Positions 8,898-18,841 of a stretch of 64,000 nucleotides of DNA are shown here, piece after piece. Location of the stretch: positions 620,001-684,000 of the forward strand of contig NC_015727.1 in NCBI RefSeq assembly GCF_000219215.1, written 5' to 3'. A program made the position numbers and the translations under genes. The notes beneath the pieces are model-generated. The model was not told where the DNA came from, ran no database searches, and worked only from the letters and a program-made list of their open reading frames with translations. Each line of letters begins with the position of its first letter. Positions within the stretch are counted from its first letter, which is position 1. Source of the DNA: Cupriavidus necator N-1. Lineage in GTDB: Bacteria; Pseudomonadota; Gammaproteobacteria; Burkholderiales; Burkholderiaceae.

Positions 8898-11800
8898 ATG
8901 CGCTGCACAAAGTGTGGGTTCGACAACCCCGCGCGAGGAAGGTTCTGTGAGGAATGTGGCCATGTATTGGGCCGGACCTGTCTGCAATGCGGCCACCAGT
9001 CCCCCGCCACGGCAAAGTTCTGCGGTGCATGCGGCGCCGCCTTACCTGCGCCTGGCAGTCTTTTGGCCTCTGGTAGCGTTTCAGCGAATTTCGTCGGTGC
9101 GCCGGTTCTGTACACGCCTGCGCACTTGGCCGAGCGTATTCTGGCCGAACGGGCAGCCATGGAGGCCAGAGGGCAGGAAGCTGGCGAGCGCAAGACGATT
9201 ACCGCGCTGTTCGCCGATATGGCCGAGTCGACGGCGATGATTCAGGACCTCGATCCGGAGGAAGCGCGAGAGCTGATCGATCCGGTCGTGGCCATCATGA
9301 TGGAAGCCGTACATCACTATGAAGGGTACGTCGCCAAGTCATTAGGGGATGGCATCCTGGCACTGTTTGGTGCCCCGATTGCGCACGAAGACCACCCGTT
9401 GCGAGCGTTGTATACGGCATTGCGGATGCAGGAAGCGATGCGCCGCCATGGCGCCAGCATCCGTCTGGAGAAGGGTATCCCGCTGCAGGTCCGGGTTGGC
9501 ATTCACACCGGCGAAGTGGTGGTGCGCTCTATTCGAAAAGACGATCTACACACCGACTATGACCCGGTTGGCCACACCATTCATATCGCTTCTCGGATGG
9601 AAGGGATGGCGGCGCCGTCGTCGGTGCTCGTTAGCGACTCGACGTACAAGCTTGCGGACGGATACTTCCATTTCAAAGCGCTCGGCGCCACAAACGTAAA
9701 AGGCATTCGGACTCCGCTTTACGTCTATCAGCTGCTCGGGCTTGGTACATTGCGCACGCGACTGCAAGTGTCGGCCTATCGGGGCCTGGCGAAGTTCGTC
9801 GGACGCGAGCGTGAACTCGAATGTTTGCATGCGGCGCTGGTCTCGACCAACGCAAGGCACGGACGGATTATCGGCGTGGCGGGCGAAGCTGGTGTTGGTA
9901 AGTCGCGCTTGTTCCACGAATTCAAAGCCCGTTCGCAGCAGGGTTGCCTGGTGCTGGAAACTTTCTCGGTTTCGCATGGGAAAGCATTCCCCTACCTTCC
10001 GTTGATCGATCTGTTGAAAAACTACTTCCAGATCGTAACGTCTGATGATGAGCGGTTGTATCGCGAAAAGGTTACCGGCAGGCTGCTGAGGCTGGACCGC
10101 GCGCTGGAGGATCAACTCCCCTATCTGCTCGATCTGCTGGGTATCCGGGAACCGTCGTCAACTGTGCCAATGATGGATCCCCGGCTCCGGCGCCAGCGCA
10201 CTTTTGAAGCGGTTATCCGTCTACTGGTAAGAGAAAGCCAGAACCAGCCCGTCTTGTTGTTGTTTGAAGATTTGCAATGGCTGGACAGTGAGACCGAAGC
10301 ATTTATTGATGCGCTCGTAGAGCATGTGCCGGGTTCCAGGATCCTGTTGCTTTTCAACTACCGGCAGGATTACACGCATGACTGGGAATGCCTGCCTTGC
10401 TACCTCCAGTTGCATCTGGACCCTCTGGGTCAAACCGATGCACAGGGGCTACTCACGACGCTATTGGGTGATCAACCCGGGCTTGGGCCGCTGAAGGAGC
10501 TGATTTCGGCGAAGACGGAGGGCAATCCGTTCTTCATGGAGGAAGTAGTCAGGACGCTAGCGGAAGAAGGCATTATCCTGGGCGAGCCGGGCAGCTACCG
10601 GATCCAGACGGCCCCTGTGTCGCTTCATATCCCGACCACCGTGCAGGGCGTGATCGCCTCGCGCATTGACCGCTTGCCCCAAGCGCAGAAGGAGCTGTTG
10701 CAGACCCTGGCGATTATCGGTAAGGACTTTTCATTAAGCCTGGTCCGGTGTGTTGCCGCCTTGCCCGAGCAGAAGCTGCCGCCGCTACTCGACCATCTCC
10801 AGCGCAGCGATTTCATTTTTGAGCGTCCCGCATTCCCGGAAGTCGAGTACGCGTTCAAGCACGCGCTGATCCAGGAAGTTGCCGCCAATTCCCTGCTGCT
10901 CAGTCAACGGATCAAGCTGCATGAGCGCACCGCCGAGGCAATAGAGTCCCTGTTTCCCGGTCGGCTGGACGACTACGTTAACGAGCTGGCCCACCATTAC
11001 AGCAAAAGCGGGAATGCCAGCAAAGCGATCCAGTATCTGCATCTTGCCGGCGAGCAGGCATTACAGCAGTGCGCGCAGCGTGAAGGGATCCGTCATCTCG
11101 GTACAGCCCTGGAGCTTCTAAGGGCCTTGCCGGATACCCCCGAACGGACTCGCGAGGAGATCCGCCTGCTGCTGACACTCGGTCCTGCCTGGATCGCCGC
11201 CCGCGGCCATGGGTCGACAGAGGTCGAGGAAACCTACACCCACGCATTAGCCTTGTGCGAACGCGACGGGGGAATGCCGGAGCAGTTCTCCGCGCAGTCA
11301 GGCCTTTGGTCTCACTTTCTATTGCGGGCGGAGCTGGAGCGGGCACTCGCCCTGGCAGAGCGTCTGCTGGGCCTGGCGCAGAACACAAACGACGTGGAAA
11401 GGCTTGCGGAGGCTCACCGGGCTTTGGGCGTTACACTCCTTCGCCTGGGGAGGATCGGGCTGGCGCGTCATCACATGGAGCAGGCCTTGACACTGCACCG
11501 TCCCGGTCGGCAATCCTATGACCACCTGCTACGCCTTATACGAAACCCCGGGGTCCATATACGCAGCACCCTTAGCTGGATCCTGTGGTATCTCGGCTTA
11601 CCGGATCAGTCGCGCAATCGCTGCGAAGAGGCACTGGAGTTGGCCAAGGCGGCGTCCGATCCGTTTGGCCTGGCGCTGAGTCTTATCTTCGCGGCGGAAC
11701 TATATCAGCGCCGGGATGAGGTCCAGAAGTCGCTGGAATACGCAGATGCCGCCATTGCCGTATCGAGCGAGCGCGGGTTCCCGCTCTATGGCGCATGGGG

Positions 11801-12359
11801 AACGATCCTTCGCGGATGGGCGCTCGCTCGACTGGGTAAGCGGGAGGAAGGCATCGTGCAAATGCGATCGGGACTTCGCGCTCACCGGGCGACGAAATCC
11901 GCGCTGGGGCGGCCATCACTGTTGGGTCTTCTTGCCGATGCATATGGCAGTGCGGGGAAGTTCGAATCCGCGGATCGGGTGTTGGGCCATGCGCTCGCGC
12001 TGACGGAATGCACAGGCGAGCGGTTCGATCGAGCTGCACTGCTGCGCCGGCGGGCAGAACTGTTGCTGATGACAGGAAGGGGCGTCGTAAGCATTGCTGC
12101 CGCGCACAATGAAGCGGAATCCTGCCTCAGCAGGGCCGTCGCGCTCGCACGTGAGCAAGGCGCGCGGTCGGTTGAGCTGCAATGTGCGCTGAGCCTGGCC
12201 CGCCTCTGGGATCTGCAGGGCAAGCGTGACGCCGCCCGTGATTTGCTGGCCGAAGTTCATGGCACATTCGCGGAGGGGTTCGATACCCGCGATTGGCTGG
12301 ATGCCAAGGCTCTGCTTCGCGAATGGTCCTGCATGCGCAGGCCGCAACCCGATGGGTAG
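8898..12359 (+). CDS. Giant regulator: double zinc ribbon, class III nucleotide cyclase, AAA/NTPase, TPR
   Basis: About 1153 residues. Two zinc ribbons come first (Cys 3/6/17/20 and about 28/31/42/45). A class III adenylate/guanylate cyclase domain follows at about residues 95-260, with the metal aspartates in LFADMAEST and KSLGDGILALFG and a purine-contact Asp in DYDPVG. The transition-state Asn of classical cyclases is His here (GHTIHIASRM), a variant I associate with this subfamily. Next come an AAA/STAND-type ATPase (Walker A GEAGVGKSRL near residue 331, Walker B VLLLFEDLQW) and a long helical TPR-rich C-terminus. It could make cAMP in response to a signal sensed by the ATPase/TPR part (inference). 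The start is fixed by the terminator just upstream. A close paralogue lies at 47524. Confidence 0.88.
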   Translation: MRCTKCGFDNPARGRFCEECGHVLGRTCLQCGHQSPATAKFCGACGAALPAPGSLLASGSVSANFVGAPVLYTPAHLAERILAERAAMEARGQEAGERKTITALFADMAESTAMIQDLDPEEARELIDPVVAIMMEAVHHYEGYVAKSLGDGILALFGAPIAHEDHPLRALYTALRMQEAMRRHGASIRLEKGIPLQVRVGIHTGEVVVRSIRKDDLHTDYDPVGHTIHIASRMEGMAAPSSVLVSDSTYKLADGYFHFKALGATNVKGIRTPLYVYQLLGLGTLRTRLQVSAYRGLAKFVGRERELECLHAALVSTNARHGRIIGVAGEAGVGKSRLFHEFKARSQQGCLVLETFSVSHGKAFPYLPLIDLLKNYFQIVTSDDERLYREKVTGRLLRLDRALEDQLPYLLDLLGIREPSSTVPMMDPRLRRQRTFEAVIRLLVRESQNQPVLLLFEDLQWLDSETEAFIDALVEHVPGSRILLLFNYRQDYTHDWECLPCYLQLHLDPLGQTDAQGLLTTLLGDQPGLGPLKELISAKTEGNPFFMEEVVRTLAEEGIILGEPGSYRIQTAPVSLHIPTTVQGVIASRIDRLPQAQKELLQTLAIIGKDFSLSLVRCVAALPEQKLPPLLDHLQRSDFIFERPAFPEVEYAFKHALIQEVAANSLLLSQRIKLHERTAEAIESLFPGRLDDYVNELAHHYSKSGNASKAIQYLHLAGEQALQQCAQREGIRHLGTALELLRALPDTPERTREEIRLLLTLGPAWIAARGHGSTEVEETYTHALALCERDGGMPEQFSAQSGLWSHFLLRAELERALALAERLLGLAQNTNDVERLAEAHRALGVTLLRLGRIGLARHHMEQALTLHRPGRQSYDHLLRLIRNPGVHIRSTLSWILWYLGLPDQSRNRCEEALELAKAASDPFGLALSLIFAAELYQRRDEVQKSLEYADAAIAVSSERGFPLYGAWGTILRGWALARLGKREEGIVQMRSGLRAHRATKSALGRPSLLGLLADAYGSAGKFESADRVLGHALALTECTGERFDRAALLRRRAELLLMTGRGVVSIAAAHNEAESCLSRAVALAREQGARSVELQCALSLARLWDLQGKRDAARDLLAEVHGTFAEGFDTRDWLDAKALLREWSCMRRPQPDG

Positions 12360-12369
12360 CGATGCTATA

Positions 12370-12384
12370 TTCCATACAATGGAA
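12370..12384. promoter_or_regulatory. Inverted repeat upstream of LysR gene
   Basis: Perfect inverted repeat TTCCAT-ACA-ATGGAA lies 85 bases before the LysR start. It contains the T-N11-A spacing expected for LysR boxes, so it may be the autoregulatory site. An ACGGAACCC stretch follows about 15 bases later. No binding evidence can be read from sequence. Confidence 0.45.
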
Positions 12385-12469
12385 CCGTGGCTATATAACG
12401 GAACCCTTTATGATAGGCTCGTTCACCCAGGATGTCGGTAACACCTGACGTCGCTATACGGAGTCGTTG

Positions 12470-13417
12470 ATGGACGTGCGTGGACTGCGGTACTTCGTCC
12501 AGGTGGTCGAGAGTGGCAGCCTGACCAAGGCATCGCGCCAGTTCTTCGTCGCTCAACCCGCGCTCAGCCAGCAGATCGCCCGGCTTGAAGATGAGGTCGG
12601 CAAGCCCCTGCTGGTGCGGTCTGCGCGGGGCGTCGTGCCCACGCCGAATGGGGCCGCGCTATATCGCCACGCCAAGCTGATGCTGCGTCAGCTCGACGAG
12701 GCAGTGCTGATTGCACGTCAGGAGTCCTCCAACGTGAAGGGCCGCGTTACGCTGGGCCTGGCGCCAACCACCACATGCATGGTGGGGCTGCCACTGCTGC
12801 TGCATATGAAGGAAAACTATCCCGGCATCGTGCTGAACGTGGTTTCGGCACTGCCGCAGCATCTGGAAGAAAGGGCACGGCGCGATGAACTCGACGTCGC
12901 GATTCTTTTTAGCAAGACAGCAGCCAGCGACCTGGTCTTCGAGCCGCTCCTCGAGGAGGACGTGTTCGTGATCGTGCCTGCGGACAGCCAGCTGATCGCG
13001 CCGGACAAGACGTCGTTGACGCTTGCTGAAGCAGCGGCGCTGCCCATGGTGCTGTCGTCGCCAAGCCACAACTTGCGACGCCGCTTTACCAGCGAACTGG
13101 AGCGCGCCAACCTCTCCGTCGAGATCCTTGCCGAGATTGACTCGGTCCAGCTCGTTATGCTTTATGTGGCGAAAGGGGGCGGGGCCACGGTTCAGCCGAT
13201 GGCAGCCACTCAGGTGCACTATGCGCAGCAAGGGTGGCGATGCCTGCCGATCGCTGACGCGCCGATCTCACGCGTGAACTATGTGTATTCGCTGCCCGCG
13301 CACAAGCTGTCGGCAAGTGCGTCGATTGTGCACACCGAGCTGGCGCATGTCGCGCACAGGTTGATCCAAAGCGGCATATGGCAAGGAGCGCGGATCCTTC
13401 CGGCGCCCCAAGCCTGA
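12470..13417 (+). CDS. LysR-family transcriptional regulator
   Basis: Typical LTTR of 315 residues. The N-terminal winged helix-turn-helix is clear (YFVQVVESGSLTKASRQF, then AQPALSQQIARLEDEVG). The effector-binding domain begins near KGRVTLGLAPTT. The ATG at 12470 is preceded by CGGAG; an in-frame TTG directly before it is less likely. It lies upstream of the second aldehyde dehydrogenase / GMC / Bug block on the same strand, so it is the natural candidate regulator of that block (inference). Its N-terminal part resembles the Nac/Cbl side of the family, but the effector is unknown. Confidence 0.92.
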   Translation: MDVRGLRYFVQVVESGSLTKASRQFFVAQPALSQQIARLEDEVGKPLLVRSARGVVPTPNGAALYRHAKLMLRQLDEAVLIARQESSNVKGRVTLGLAPTTTCMVGLPLLLHMKENYPGIVLNVVSALPQHLEERARRDELDVAILFSKTAASDLVFEPLLEEDVFVIVPADSQLIAPDKTSLTLAEAAALPMVLSSPSHNLRRRFTSELERANLSVEILAEIDSVQLVMLYVAKGGGATVQPMAATQVHYAQQGWRCLPIADAPISRVNYVYSLPAHKLSASASIVHTELAHVAHRLIQSGIWQGARILPAPQA

Positions 13418-13655
13418 GGCTGGGGTTGCCCGCGGCTCGCGGTCTTCCCCGCCACAGCCGTGCACCACCCATCCACCGGGCCGCTTGTCCCCATAAGCCG
13501 GCGCGATGGGGGAGGCAACAAAACAATATTTCCTCCTTCGCAGCCCGGCTCCTTAAGATCCATGCACGAACTCGTTTGTCGTGCAGGCCCCGCAGACAAA
13601 GCCGCTGCAGGTATCCGGGCCACGATGCCATTCCCCGCCATCGAAGGAGACATTC

Positions 13656-15143
13656 TTGACTGACACCCCATCCACAATCCGGCCGGCATTCTTGTCCAAC
13701 CCAGACAAGTTGCATTTCATTGACGGCAAATGGCAACTGTCAGCGAACGGTGAAACCATCCAGACCTTTAACCCCGCCACCGGCAAAGTGCTAGCGACCG
13801 TTGCGCGTGGCGGACAGCAGGACATCGATGTGGCGGTCGCCGCCGCACGTCGCGCATTTGAGGGGCCGTGGAGCCGGTTCACTCCGCATGAGCGCTATGC
13901 GCTGATGCTGCGGGTGTGCGATGTCATCGACGAGAACTTCGAAGAGCTGGCCGTCCTCGACACGCTGGATATGGGCGCACCCCTGTCGCGCACGAAGGCC
14001 ATGAAGGATGGCCTGCTCAAGACCATCATGTACTTCGCCAGCCAAGCGATGAGCTGGTCCGGCTCGACCATTCCGAACTCTCTGTCCGGTAACTACACCA
14101 CGCTGACGCTAAAGGCACCTGTCGGCGTGATCGGTGGCATTACGCCGTGGAACGCACCCTTGATCAGCATGTGGTGGATCATGGGCGGCGCTTTGGCTAC
14201 CGGTTGCACTGCCGTCATCAAGCCTGCGGAAGACGCTTCGCTAACGACCCTACGAACGGCCGAATTGCTTTGCGAAGCGGGTGTTCCAGAAGGCGTGATC
14301 AACGTCGTGACGGGGTATGGCTACGAGGCTGGCGCCGCTCTCGCCGCGCATATGGGTGTCGATCGCATTGCATTCACCGGTTCCACCGTCACAGGTCGTG
14401 AGATCATTAAAGCTTCAGCTGGAAACATGAAGCGAATCCAGTTGGAGCTGGGGGGTAAGTCGCCGGATATTGTGTTTGCGGATGCCAATCTCGACAAGGC
14501 GGTCCCCGGAGCGGCGATGGGGGTTTTTAATAACTCGGGACAGATCTGCTCCGCAGGAACAAGGATCTTCGTCCAACGAAGCATCCATGAAGAGTTTGTT
14601 TCGCGCCTCGTAGACTTCACGAAAACAATCAAGGTTGGCGATCCGTTTGAGCCCGGTGTTCAACTTGGCCCGCTTGTTTCTAAACGTCAGCTCGACCGTG
14701 TGATGACCTACATGGCCATCGGAGCCGACGAGGGCGCCAGGATGGCCGCAGGCGGAAACCGGCTTGCAGGCGAACTGGCCGAAGGCTACTTTGTCGCCCC
14801 AACTGTTTTCGATGATGTCAGCAATGACATGAGGATCGCCCGTGAAGAGATTTTCGGGCCCGTGGCGTCGGTAATTCCGTTCGACACCACCGAGGAAGCG
14901 CTGCGACTGGGTAACGATACTGAGTACGGCCTGGGAGGCGCCGTGTGGACGACCAATGTCGGCACGATGACCCGGATGATTCATGGCATCAAGGCCGGAA
15001 AGGTGTGGGTCAATTGTTATGGGCTGGCCGATCCGGCCGTCGGCTTCAGTGGCTACAAGCAAAGCGGGTATGGCATTAAAGGCGGCGCCCAACACGTTGA
15101 AGGTTTCCTGTACGAGAAGAGTGTCTGCATCAATGGCGATTAA
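13656..15143 (+). CDS. NAD(P)-dependent aldehyde dehydrogenase
   Basis: Aldehyde dehydrogenase paralogous to the one at 2787. It has FTGSTVTGREI, the general base in LELGGKSPDIVFADA, the catalytic Cys in NNSGQICSAGTR, EEIFGPVASVIPF and a C-terminal SGYKQSGYGIKGG. A TTG at 13656 is preceded at ideal distance by AAGGAGA and gives 495 residues. The frame opens at 13581 without a ribosome site and would add unrelated residues. It probably forms one transcript with the GMC gene at 15206 and the Bug gene at 17013, oxidising the aldehyde made by that dehydrogenase (inference). Confidence 0.92.
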   Translation: MTDTPSTIRPAFLSNPDKLHFIDGKWQLSANGETIQTFNPATGKVLATVARGGQQDIDVAVAAARRAFEGPWSRFTPHERYALMLRVCDVIDENFEELAVLDTLDMGAPLSRTKAMKDGLLKTIMYFASQAMSWSGSTIPNSLSGNYTTLTLKAPVGVIGGITPWNAPLISMWWIMGGALATGCTAVIKPAEDASLTTLRTAELLCEAGVPEGVINVVTGYGYEAGAALAAHMGVDRIAFTGSTVTGREIIKASAGNMKRIQLELGGKSPDIVFADANLDKAVPGAAMGVFNNSGQICSAGTRIFVQRSIHEEFVSRLVDFTKTIKVGDPFEPGVQLGPLVSKRQLDRVMTYMAIGADEGARMAAGGNRLAGELAEGYFVAPTVFDDVSNDMRIAREEIFGPVASVIPFDTTEEALRLGNDTEYGLGGAVWTTNVGTMTRMIHGIKAGKVWVNCYGLADPAVGFSGYKQSGYGIKGGAQHVEGFLYEKSVCINGD

Positions 15144-15205
15144 AGCTGTTGCGCAGGCCTCGCAGCGAAATCCTCATTGACTCATGATATCGAAGCAGCA
15201 GATCT

Positions 15206-16900
15206 ATGCAGGCAAATACTTATGACTTCATTGTGGTCGGCTCCGGTTCCGCCGGTGGCGTGGTAGCCAGTCGACTCAGTGAAAATGGCAAGTACACGGT
15301 CCTCTGTCTCGAGGCGGGCGTAAAAGGCGGCAAATACATTTGGGCACGGCCTCCTCTTGGGGTTGTATTCCTGGTTGACAACCCCCTGGTCGACTGGCGT
15401 TACGAGTCCGAGCCTGACCCCACGCATGGCGGCCGTCGCATTGCGTGCCCCCGTGGAAAGATGCTGGGCGGAAGCAGTTCAATCAACGCCATGGTTTACA
15501 ACCGTGGTCAGAAGCTGGACTACGATACGTGGAGCCAGCTTGGCTGCAAGGGTTGGAGCTTCAAGGAGGTTCTGCCTTACCTCAAGAGAATCGAGAGCAC
15601 AGAGATTGGTTCAGACGAATACCGCGGTCGCACAGGGCCAGTCAAGGTTATTCAAAGCAAGAAGCTGTCCTCGTTCTATGACCTGTTCATTCGATCGGCC
15701 CAGGCCGTAGGTATTCCCTACAACAGCGACTACAGCGGTGCCTCTCAGGAGGGCGTAGCAATGGCACAGCTGACGGGCTACCGCGGCGAGCGTCACAGCA
15801 CGGCAACCCAGTATCTTGCCCCGGCCAGAGGAAGGCCGAATCTGACTGTCGCTACGGGGGCTGAGGCTACCGCCTTGATCATGGAAGCGAAGCGTTGTGC
15901 AGGCGTTCGGTTCCGCTGCAACGGCACAGTCCAGGAAGCCCGAGCCACGCGTGAAGTTATTCTCTGCACGGGAACGGCCAATACCCCCAAGCTCCTGGAA
16001 TTGTCGGGTATCGGTAATCCGGAAGTGATCAGGAAGCATGGCATCCCCGTCGTACATGAACTGAAGGGCGTCGGCGAGAACCTGCGGGACCACTATGCTG
16101 CCATCATGAAGTGGCGGTTTGCCGAACGCGGCGTCTCACTCGCAAGGAAGGGGCATGGATGGCGTCTAGGCGTTGAAATCCTTCGCTGGGTATTCTTCCG
16201 CAAGGGACTGATCGCCCAGGGCCACGGTTCGATGCGCGTATTCGCGCGCTCCCGTGCGGAACTCAACGAGCCGGACGTCATGATGGTGGTCAGCCCATAC
16301 ATCATCGATGTCAAGACGGGCAGGGGACGCCGCATGTCGGATGTGGAAGGCTTCATGATGTACACGCACGTGCAACGCACGGAAAGCACCGGCAGTATTC
16401 ACATCCGGTCAAAAGACCCGGCTGCACCGCCCATGATCCGGTACCGCTTCCTTGATACCGACTATGATCGCAGCACGGCCATAGCGGCCGTTCGCTGCGC
16501 TCGCAAGATCGCCGCGGCCTCGCCGTTGCGGGATATGGTTGCTGAAGAGATGTCGCCGGGGCCGCAGGTGCAAACCGATGAGGAACTCCTGGAGTTCATC
16601 CGGAATACTGGCCAGATCACGCAACACATGGTCGGCACGTGCAAGATGGGCAGGGATGCGATGGCGGTTGTCGACGAACAGCTTCGCGTGCATGGTATCA
16701 AGGGGCTTCGGATCGCCGATGCCTCGGTGATGCCGACCATCATTTCGGGGAACACGAGCGTGCCTTGCATGATGATTGGCGAAAAGTGTGCGGATATGGT
16801 TTTGGCCGCCGCGCAGCAACTTGACTCAGTAGGCGAAAGCAGGCCGCGCGGCCTGCGGAGAGCAGCGCAGGGAATTCGTGCGCCTGAGAAGGTCGGGTAA
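15206..16900 (+). CDS. GMC-family FAD-dependent alcohol dehydrogenase
   Basis: GMC oxidoreductase of 564 residues, paralogous to the gene at 7008. The FAD site reads FIVVGSGSAGGVVASRLS; the GMC signatures are CPRGKMLGGSSSINAM and CTGTANTPKLLELSGIG. The active-site His lies in QHMVGTCKMG, where the usual HPxGT is altered to HMVGT, and the Asn in SGNTSVPCMMIGEK. It follows the aldehyde dehydrogenase by 62 bases and precedes a Bug receptor gene. It likely oxidises an imported alcohol to the aldehyde. The altered residues suggest a substrate different from that of the first copy (inference). Confidence 0.93.
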   Translation: MQANTYDFIVVGSGSAGGVVASRLSENGKYTVLCLEAGVKGGKYIWARPPLGVVFLVDNPLVDWRYESEPDPTHGGRRIACPRGKMLGGSSSINAMVYNRGQKLDYDTWSQLGCKGWSFKEVLPYLKRIESTEIGSDEYRGRTGPVKVIQSKKLSSFYDLFIRSAQAVGIPYNSDYSGASQEGVAMAQLTGYRGERHSTATQYLAPARGRPNLTVATGAEATALIMEAKRCAGVRFRCNGTVQEARATREVILCTGTANTPKLLELSGIGNPEVIRKHGIPVVHELKGVGENLRDHYAAIMKWRFAERGVSLARKGHGWRLGVEILRWVFFRKGLIAQGHGSMRVFARSRAELNEPDVMMVVSPYIIDVKTGRGRRMSDVEGFMMYTHVQRTESTGSIHIRSKDPAAPPMIRYRFLDTDYDRSTAIAAVRCARKIAAASPLRDMVAEEMSPGPQVQTDEELLEFIRNTGQITQHMVGTCKMGRDAMAVVDEQLRVHGIKGLRIADASVMPTIISGNTSVPCMMIGEKCADMVLAAAQQLDSVGESRPRGLRRAAQGIRAPEKVG

Positions 16901-17012
16901 ATTGATGACCCTTGTATTGCCCAAGGATTCACTCCAAAAGCTTTCGCAAAGTGAAATGAGTGAGTCCGAAATACAAAGATATTTTTCTCTGAAAAAGAGA
17001 ACAGGAGACAAA

Positions 17013-17999
17013 ATGCAACCCACGATCTCGCGGCGGGCGCTACTTGCGCTAGGGGCCGGCGCTTTGCTCGCGCGGCCGCTCTTCGCCCAGCCTTCCAGTG
17101 CGCGCCCCATTCGAATTCTTGTTGGATTCAGCGCTGGCAGCGGGGCGGACAACGTCGCCAGGCTATACGCCGCACACTTGACAGAACTGCTGGGTGCGCC
17201 CGTGATTGTCGACAACAAGCCAGGTGCTTCGCAACTGCTTGCCATTCGTCCGATGCTTGCCGCGCAGCCGGACGGCTTGACCTTGACGTTGGCAGGCGGT
17301 AGCGCGCTTGGCCAGGGCCCCGGAGTTCGCAAAGACCTGCCCTATGACCCGCTGAAGGATTTCAGCCTGATCGGCATGATCGCAACGGCCCCTGGCGTGT
17401 TTTTCGTCCATCCGTCAGTACCGGTGTCATCGATGCGAGAACTGATTGCCTACGCGAAGGCGAATCCCGGCAAGCTGAATTACGGCTCAGCTGGGGTGGG
17501 CTCGGCAAATCACTTGCAGATCGAGTATGTCAAGAAGGTTACCGGCATAGACCTGACCCATATTCCCTATAAATCCGACCAGGAGGTTGCCCGTGAAGTC
17601 ACGGCAGGCAGCGTACATGTCGGGCTCACGCTTGCGCAGTTTGCGATTCCCTTCGCTACATCGGGGCGGCTTAAGGCAATCGCAGTCACCGGATCGCAGC
17701 GGCTGCCGTCATTGCCCAATGTGCCGTCCCTGGCCGAAACCGGTGTTGCGGAGCTGAAGGGCATCGATTTCACGTTTTACGGCTTGATCGGGCCGGCCCG
17801 CATGGATCCCAACCTGATCGCGAAGCTGAATCAGGCACTCAACAAGATCGGGGAGACTCCTGCCGTGGCCAATCAGATTAAGAAGCTGTATTGCAACCCG
17901 GTCAAGGGGTCGCCGGAGGATTTCAGACACTATCTTGAAGTCGAAATAGGCAAATGGCGCGAACTCGGCAAGACCGTCAAGATCGAGTCCAACGCCTGA
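17013..17999 (+). CDS. Bug/TctC-family periplasmic solute-binding protein, possible Tat export
   Basis: Third intact Bug receptor, 328 residues from the ATG at 17013, which follows ACAGGAGACA. The N-terminus TISRRALLALGAGALLA carries twin arginines before a moderately hydrophobic segment, so Tat export is plausible. Family blocks IRILVGFSAGSGADNVAR, VDNKPGASQLLAI and HIPYKSDQEVAREVTAGSVH are present. The frame extends upstream into the preceding gene but without start signals. It closes the second alcohol-oxidation block; directly after it the mobile-element region begins. Confidence 0.92.
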   Translation: MQPTISRRALLALGAGALLARPLFAQPSSARPIRILVGFSAGSGADNVARLYAAHLTELLGAPVIVDNKPGASQLLAIRPMLAAQPDGLTLTLAGGSALGQGPGVRKDLPYDPLKDFSLIGMIATAPGVFFVHPSVPVSSMRELIAYAKANPGKLNYGSAGVGSANHLQIEYVKKVTGIDLTHIPYKSDQEVAREVTAGSVHVGLTLAQFAIPFATSGRLKAIAVTGSQRLPSLPNVPSLAETGVAELKGIDFTFYGLIGPARMDPNLIAKLNQALNKIGETPAVANQIKKLYCNPVKGSPEDFRHYLEVEIGKWRELGKTVKIESNA

Positions 18000-18038
18000 T
18001 GCAGTTGCGATCGAGGTTGCTGGAGGCGGTATGCAAGG

Positions 18039-18841
18039 ATGGCGAGTGGTGTTTCCGCCGCGTTGTGGCGCGGTGGAGGCCAGCGAGACGGTGTAGCTCG
18101 CTTCTATCGCTGGCTCATAACCGAAGCAGGCTTCAACCCCGCGAACGCGCCGTGGGTCGAATCTGATCGTTTCATTGAGTTCAAGGACCAGAAGGGATTC
18201 AGCGGCGTGATCGAGGTCAAGACCAGCCGGGCGAGTTTCTCGGCGACGACATCCGTCTCGCCTGCGGGCCGGGTACGGGCATCGACACGAAGGGCGGTGT
18301 CAAGGGCGTGTTGCATCTGCCGCGCGGTTTCTACGAGCGGCTGTACGTCTACATGCACAGCGATCGTGCGCGCAAGCGTCGCCAACTGGCAGGCGGCGGC
18401 GATGACCGCGACCAGCCGCTCTTTCTGAGCCATCGCGGTGCGCCGCTCTACGAGGATCGCGCATCGCGCGGCCCGGTCAGCACTGGCCCTCAGGTGCGCC
18501 GTCACGTCAAGACTGGACAGGCCGTGCGCCAGTTCATCAAGGACGAACTATTGCCCATGATGCGCGCGCGGCTTGGCAACCTCAGGTACGAGTTCAGCTT
18601 CCACGACCTGCGTTCAACCTGCGGGCTGAACATGGTCGACGCGATGACCGCGAATGAGACCAGGTACACGCGGGCGCTCGATCAGTTGCGGCAGCTGATG
18701 TGGCACACACGACTGTCCACCACCGAGGGCTACCTCAGCTACCGCGAGAACCGCAAGCTGTTCGACGCTGTGCAGGACAGTTGGGGCACACACCTGTCGA
18801 CGCTGGTCACGCGCGCCCTAGACACGGCGGTGGCAGTATGA
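18039..18841 (+). pseudogene. Tyrosine site-specific integrase, internally deleted and frameshifted
   Basis: An N-terminal piece (GVARFYRWLITEAGFNPAN, then ESDRFIEFKDQKGFSGVIEVKT) runs in one frame until about 18227. The remainder continues in another frame (GEFLGDDIRLACGPGTGIDT, then VLHLPRGFYERLYVYMHSD). The catalytic C-terminal half is visible: FHDLRSTCGLNM with the His/Arg pair, then WHTRLSTTEGYLSYR with the His and the nucleophile Tyr. The frame change and missing central residues make an active recombinase unlikely. It marks the left border of the mobile region at 18.0-26.7 kb. Confidence 0.8.

Noticed and set aside
13409..13428. Hairpin-like CCCCAAGCC/GGCTGGGG after the LysR gene as terminator
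   Set aside because: Contains a bulge and is not followed by a T-run.
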